64,000 nt of DNA from JALYGY01 sp963800975 (GTDB lineage Bacteria; Actinomycetota; Rubrobacteria; Rubrobacterales; Rubrobacteraceae), in the NCBI GenBank assembly GCA_963800975.1, contig CAWDDB010000012.1, positions 62,001 to 126,000 of the forward strand, read 5' to 3'. The notes below the pieces were generated by a model, which worked only from the letters and a program-made list of their open reading frames with translations, made no database searches and was not told the DNA's origin. The translations under genes and the position numbers were made by a program. Below, in pieces: positions 60,920 through 64,000 of the stretch; position 1 is the stretch's first letter; every line of letters starts with the position of its first letter.

Positions 60920-62257
60920 GACGCGGGGGCGCGGCTCGCGCGAGGTCCCCGAGAACCCTGTCTCGTCGCAGCTTTCTGAAGGTGGGCGGTGCCGGGTTGG
61001 CCGGTGCCGCGCTGCTCGGCGCGGCAGGCTGCGGCGGCGGCGGGGATCAGGGCAAGACCCAACTCGTCTTTACCGCGTCGCCGGACGACACGGGGACCGC
61101 CAGTAAGCTCGTCCAGAGGTTCAACGACAGTGGCGAGCGCGACTACGAGATCGTCTTCCGCGAGGGCGCCGCGGACACGGGGCAGCGGTTCGACCAGCTC
61201 AGGACCGAGATGCAGGCCGGCGGGGAGACCATAGACATAATCCTCGGGGACGTCATCTGGACGGCCCAGCTGGCGGCGAACGGCTGGATCGTGGACCTCT
61301 CGGACCGGTTCACGGAGGGGACGCAGGTCGGACTTCCTCCCCGGCTCCGTCGAGGCCATAACCTACGAGGGCAAGACGTTCGGCGTGCCGTGGTTCACCG
61401 ACACGGGCCTCCTCTACTACCGCGAGGACCTGCTGGAGGAGAACGGCTTCGACGGCCCGCCGAAGACGTGGGACGAGCTCAAGGAGATGGCCCTGCGCGT
61501 AAAGCAGGACTCCGGAACCAGGTACGGCTACGTCTTGCAGGGCGCGAACTACGAGGGCGGGGTGTGCAACGCCTGCGAGTACATCTGGACGCACGGCGGC
61601 GAGGTCCTGGACCCGAACGACGCGAGCAGGGTCATGGTCGGCGAGCCGGAGGCCGTCGCCGGTCTGCAGGCAGAGCGGAGCATGATCGAGGACGGGGTAG
61701 CGCCCGAGGCCGTGGCGGTCTACAGGGAGGACGAGTCCGATGGCCTCTTCCTCAACGGCGACGCCGTCTTCCACCGCTGCTGGCCCTACGTCTACGCGTT
61801 GCTCAGCGATCCGGCGGAGTCCGAGGTCAAGCCCGAGCAGGTCGGGGTCTCGGAGCTGCCGTCGGCCGACGGCCAGCCGGGCAACGGCACGGTCGGGGAC
61901 CAGCCGCTTTACATCAACGCTACCACCGAGTACCAGGACGAGGCCTGGGAGTTCATAGAGTGGTTGACCGCGCCCGAGCAGCAGAAGTTCAGGGCGATCG
62001 AAGGGTCCTTCCTGCCGACGCGGGCGGCGCTCTACGGCGACCAGGAGATCCGGGATAGCGTGCCGGTCGTCCCCCTCGCCGAGGAGGCCCTCAAGAACTC
62101 CAACCCGCGGCCCGTCTCGCCTTACTACTCGGACATGTCGCTCGAGATGGCCGAGCAGTTCCACGCCTCCCTCAACGGCGAGGTACCCCCGGAGCAGGCC
62201 GCGCGGGCTCTCCAGACGCAGCTGCAGCGTCTGATCGAGGAGGGCCAGGAGGCTTGA
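60916..62257 (+). pseudogene. ABC solute-binding lipoprotein gene with one frameshift
   Basis: The first part encodes a twin-arginine-like signal (SRRSFLKVGGAGLAGAAL), a lipobox (LLGAAGC) and QLVFTASPDDTGTASKLVQR through IDIILGDVIWTAQLAANGWI. After FTEGTQV the frame must change near 61333 to continue DFLPGSVEAITYEGKTFGVP, YREDLLEENGFDGPPKTWDE and on to the TGA at 62257. The whole is about 445 residues, normal for an extracellular binding protein of the maltose/oligosaccharide type. No permease or ATPase gene follows. It is an orphan and is broken as written; one base restores it. Confidence 0.8.
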
Positions 62258-62290
62258 GGTAGCCGTCCGGAGCACGGGAGGTTCGGGGGC

Positions 62291-63802
62291 GTGAACGACC
62301 GGGAGTCGATCCTTGCCCGCGAGGGGGAAGATTTCCCAGGCGCCACCTACAAGGAGGTGGTCCTGGAGCCGGCCTACGAGAACGCCAAGCGCAACCTCCT
62401 CGACGCCATGCTCGCGGCCAACAAGGCGCACCTGATCATGCTGTCCGAGCGGGGGCTGGTCTCCCGGGAGGACGCGCGGGTGGTGATGGCGGCCATCCTC
62501 GGTCTTGACCCGGAGGAGATCCGGGCCTCCTCCTACACCGGGGAGGTGGAGGACCTCTTTTTCCACGTCGAGCGCCTGATCTACGGTTCGGCCGGCGAGG
62601 CGGCCGGCAACCTCCACCTGGCGCGCAGCCGCAACGACCTTGGCGTGGCGATGTACCGCATGGCGCTGCGCGACCGGCTGTTACGGGCGGAAGGCTCCCT
62701 GCTCCTCTTGAAGGGCTCCGTCCTCTCGCTGGCCGCCGAGCACGTGGATACCGTGATGCCGGCGCACACGCACGCGCAGCGGGCGCAGCCGACCACGCTC
62801 GCCCACTACCTGCTCGCGGTACACGACTCCCTCTCCAGGGACCTGCGCCGCCTCGGGGCAGCCCTCGAAAACTGCAACCGCAGCCCGCTCGGGGCCGCGG
62901 CCCTGACGACCTCGGGGTTCGCCGTCGACCGCGACCGCCTCGCGCAGCTCCTGGCCTTCGACGGGCTGGTCGAGAACTCCTACGACGCGATCGGCGGCGC
63001 CGACTACGTCGGCGAGGCGGCTACGGCGCTGCAGCTCTCTTTTCTCGGTCTGGGCCGGTTCGTGGGGGACCTGCTCCTGTGGTCCACGCAGGAGTTCGGG
63101 GCCATCCGGGTGGCCGACCCGTACGTCCAGGTCAGCTCCATAATGCCGCAGAAGCGCAACCCGGTCTCCCTGGAGCACCTGAGGGCGCTCCTCTCCGCCG
63201 GGGTGGGGGAGACGGGCACGGTTCTCACCATGCTGCACAACACGCCGTTCGGGGACATCGTCGACACGGAGGACGACCTGCAGCCCTACCTCTGGCGGGC
63301 GTCGGAGCAGGCGGACGGGATCTACCGCCTGCTCTCGGCCGTGATCGGCACGCTGGAGGTGCACGAGGAGCTGCTGCTGCAGAGGGCCAGGAAGGACTAC
63401 TCCACGGTCACGGAGCTGGCGGACACCCTCGTGCGGGAGCGGTCCCTGCCGTTTCGCAGGGCGCACGCGGTCGCGACCGGCGTCGTCGAGCTGGCCACCT
63501 CGGAAGGGGTCACCGCCGACGCCATCACGCCCGAGCTTGTCGACCGGGCCGCGAGGGAGGTAGTCGGGGAGACCCTGGAACTGAGCGCGGACCAGGTCTC
63601 CCGGGCCCTGGATCCGGTGCGCTTCGTGCGGACCCGGACGGTCACGGGCGGGCCCGCCCCCGAAGAGACCGAGAGGGCGCTCGGGGAGCGGCGCGCCGCC
63701 CACGACAGGGCGGTCTCGGCTCACCGAGAGCGCGCCGGGAAGGTGCGCGAGCGGCTGCGCGAGCTGGACGAGCTGGCCAGGGATCGGGGAGGGGAGCCTT
63801 GA
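62291..63802 (+). CDS. Argininosuccinate lyase-family enzyme (paralogue)
   Basis: A 503-residue aspartase/fumarase-superfamily protein. The signature SSIMPQKRNPVSLEHLRALL and the second region LARSRNDLGVAMYRM are present; true ArgH usually has a T/S-G before RSRND. The catalytic His region is AHTHAQRAQPTTLAHYLLAV. The enzyme should split or join a C-N or C-O bond of a succinyl compound with release of fumarate. Its position among transport and oxidoreductase genes, not arginine genes, favours a catabolic C-N lyase role. GTG at 62291 is preceded by GGGAGG. Confidence 0.8.
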   Translation: MNDRESILAREGEDFPGATYKEVVLEPAYENAKRNLLDAMLAANKAHLIMLSERGLVSREDARVVMAAILGLDPEEIRASSYTGEVEDLFFHVERLIYGSAGEAAGNLHLARSRNDLGVAMYRMALRDRLLRAEGSLLLLKGSVLSLAAEHVDTVMPAHTHAQRAQPTTLAHYLLAVHDSLSRDLRRLGAALENCNRSPLGAAALTTSGFAVDRDRLAQLLAFDGLVENSYDAIGGADYVGEAATALQLSFLGLGRFVGDLLLWSTQEFGAIRVADPYVQVSSIMPQKRNPVSLEHLRALLSAGVGETGTVLTMLHNTPFGDIVDTEDDLQPYLWRASEQADGIYRLLSAVIGTLEVHEELLLQRARKDYSTVTELADTLVRERSLPFRRAHAVATGVVELATSEGVTADAITPELVDRAAREVVGETLELSADQVSRALDPVRFVRTRTVTGGPAPEETERALGERRAAHDRAVSAHRERAGKVRERLRELDELARDRGGEP

Positions 63803-63845
63803 TCTCCGGCTTCGTGACGCGGTCGGGTCCGGTCTCGAGGCGCGG

Positions 63846-64000
63846 TTGAGGATCGGGGTCGTCGGCGCGGGCTTTATGGGCGGCGTGCACCTGCGCGCCT
63901 ATGCCGGCATGCCGGAGGTCGAGGTCGTCGGCGTGGCCGACGTCAGGCCCGAGACCGCGGCCACCGCCGCGGCGAGCGTCGGCGCCAGGCCGTATGCCTC
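63846..64000 (+). CDS. Gfo/Idh/MocA-family oxidoreductase, N-terminal fragment
   Basis: The gene runs off the right edge. From TTG at 63846 it reads MRIGVVGAGFMGGVHLRAYA then GMPEVEVVGVADVRPETA, a Rossmann fold with GxGxxG and a terminal acidic residue typical of sugar oxidoreductases. Only 51 codons are visible. It lies 43 nt after the lyase gene and is probably in the same operon. The start codon is an inference, since the ribosome-binding site is weak. Confidence 0.75.
   Translation, partial: MRIGVVGAGFMGGVHLRAYAGMPEVEVVGVADVRPETAATAAASVGARPYA

Overview
The window is a chromosomal segment of a high-G+C bacterium. Gene style points to the Actinomycetota and most likely to a Rubrobacter-like lineage: G+C-rich codons, frequent AGG arginine and ATA isoleucine codons, many GTG/TTG starts, and many sugar-acid catabolism genes. 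The lineage is an inference from style, not a database match. I found no rRNA, tRNA or CRISPR array.

Layout. 1-5.7 kb: the end of an NAD+ synthase gene; an NO/oxidative-stress-like module (hemerythrin protein, two cupins, and a divergent Rrf2 regulator gene interrupted by an amber codon); another cupin; a GNAT remnant; an orphan sensor kinase; an aldo/keto reductase. 5.75-7.23 kb: two genes of different base composition (a P-loop kinase and a VOC protein), each preceded by a related 43-nt repeat, the whole bounded by 15-bp perfect inverted repeats. 7.4-9.0 kb: a hypothetical protein, a TMEM175-type channel and a universal stress protein. 9.1-17.0 kb: a sugar-acid and sugar-uptake regulon, with a FadR-type regulator, a U32-like protein, an enolase-superfamily dehydratase and an SDR, followed by a binding protein, permease and ATPase and an exported aldose epimerase. 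Both transcription units begin with nearly the same promoter/operator. 17.2-22.3 kb: a pyrophosphatase, a zinc dehydrogenase, a multiply frameshifted MFS gene, an RraA-type protein and a frameshifted corA.

22.5-25.1 kb is the strangest part: about 2.5 kb without recognisable genes, with skewed composition and a 309-nt stretch (24772-25080) that contains no cytosine. It may be an assembly artefact or a truly unusual insertion. The high density of frameshifts just before it fits locally poor sequence.

25.2-42.1 kb: a membrane/SnoaL fusion, a cupin, an oxidoreductase with a SAF domain, a GT39-like transferase, a 2-hydroxyacid dehydrogenase, an Nramp-related transporter with a 31-residue membrane peptide, a DapA-type aldolase, a 2-keto-3-deoxygluconate-type kinase, a metallo-hydrolase, a 2-keto-3-deoxypentonate-type dehydratase, and a semialdehyde dehydrogenase. 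The last two fit an oxidative (Weimberg-type) route to 2-oxoglutarate. 42-44.5 kb: small membrane and VOC proteins. 44.7-51.4 kb: a 934-residue altronate/galactarate dehydratase-family protein with an internal duplication, two more enolase-superfamily enzymes, and a zinc dehydrogenase. 52.3-64 kb: a second accessory catabolic region with an epimerase, a Rieske protein, a SnoaL-like protein, an amidohydrolase, two MFS carriers, a FadR-type regulator with a good operator, two SDRs, a frameshifted solute-binding protein, an argininosuccinate-lyase paralogue, and the start of a Gfo/Idh/MocA oxidoreductase.

Taken together, the genes suggest uptake of sugars and sugar acids, dehydration to 2-keto-3-deoxy acids, and then either phosphorylation and aldol cleavage or further dehydration and oxidation. 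The substrates cannot be assigned from sequence alone.
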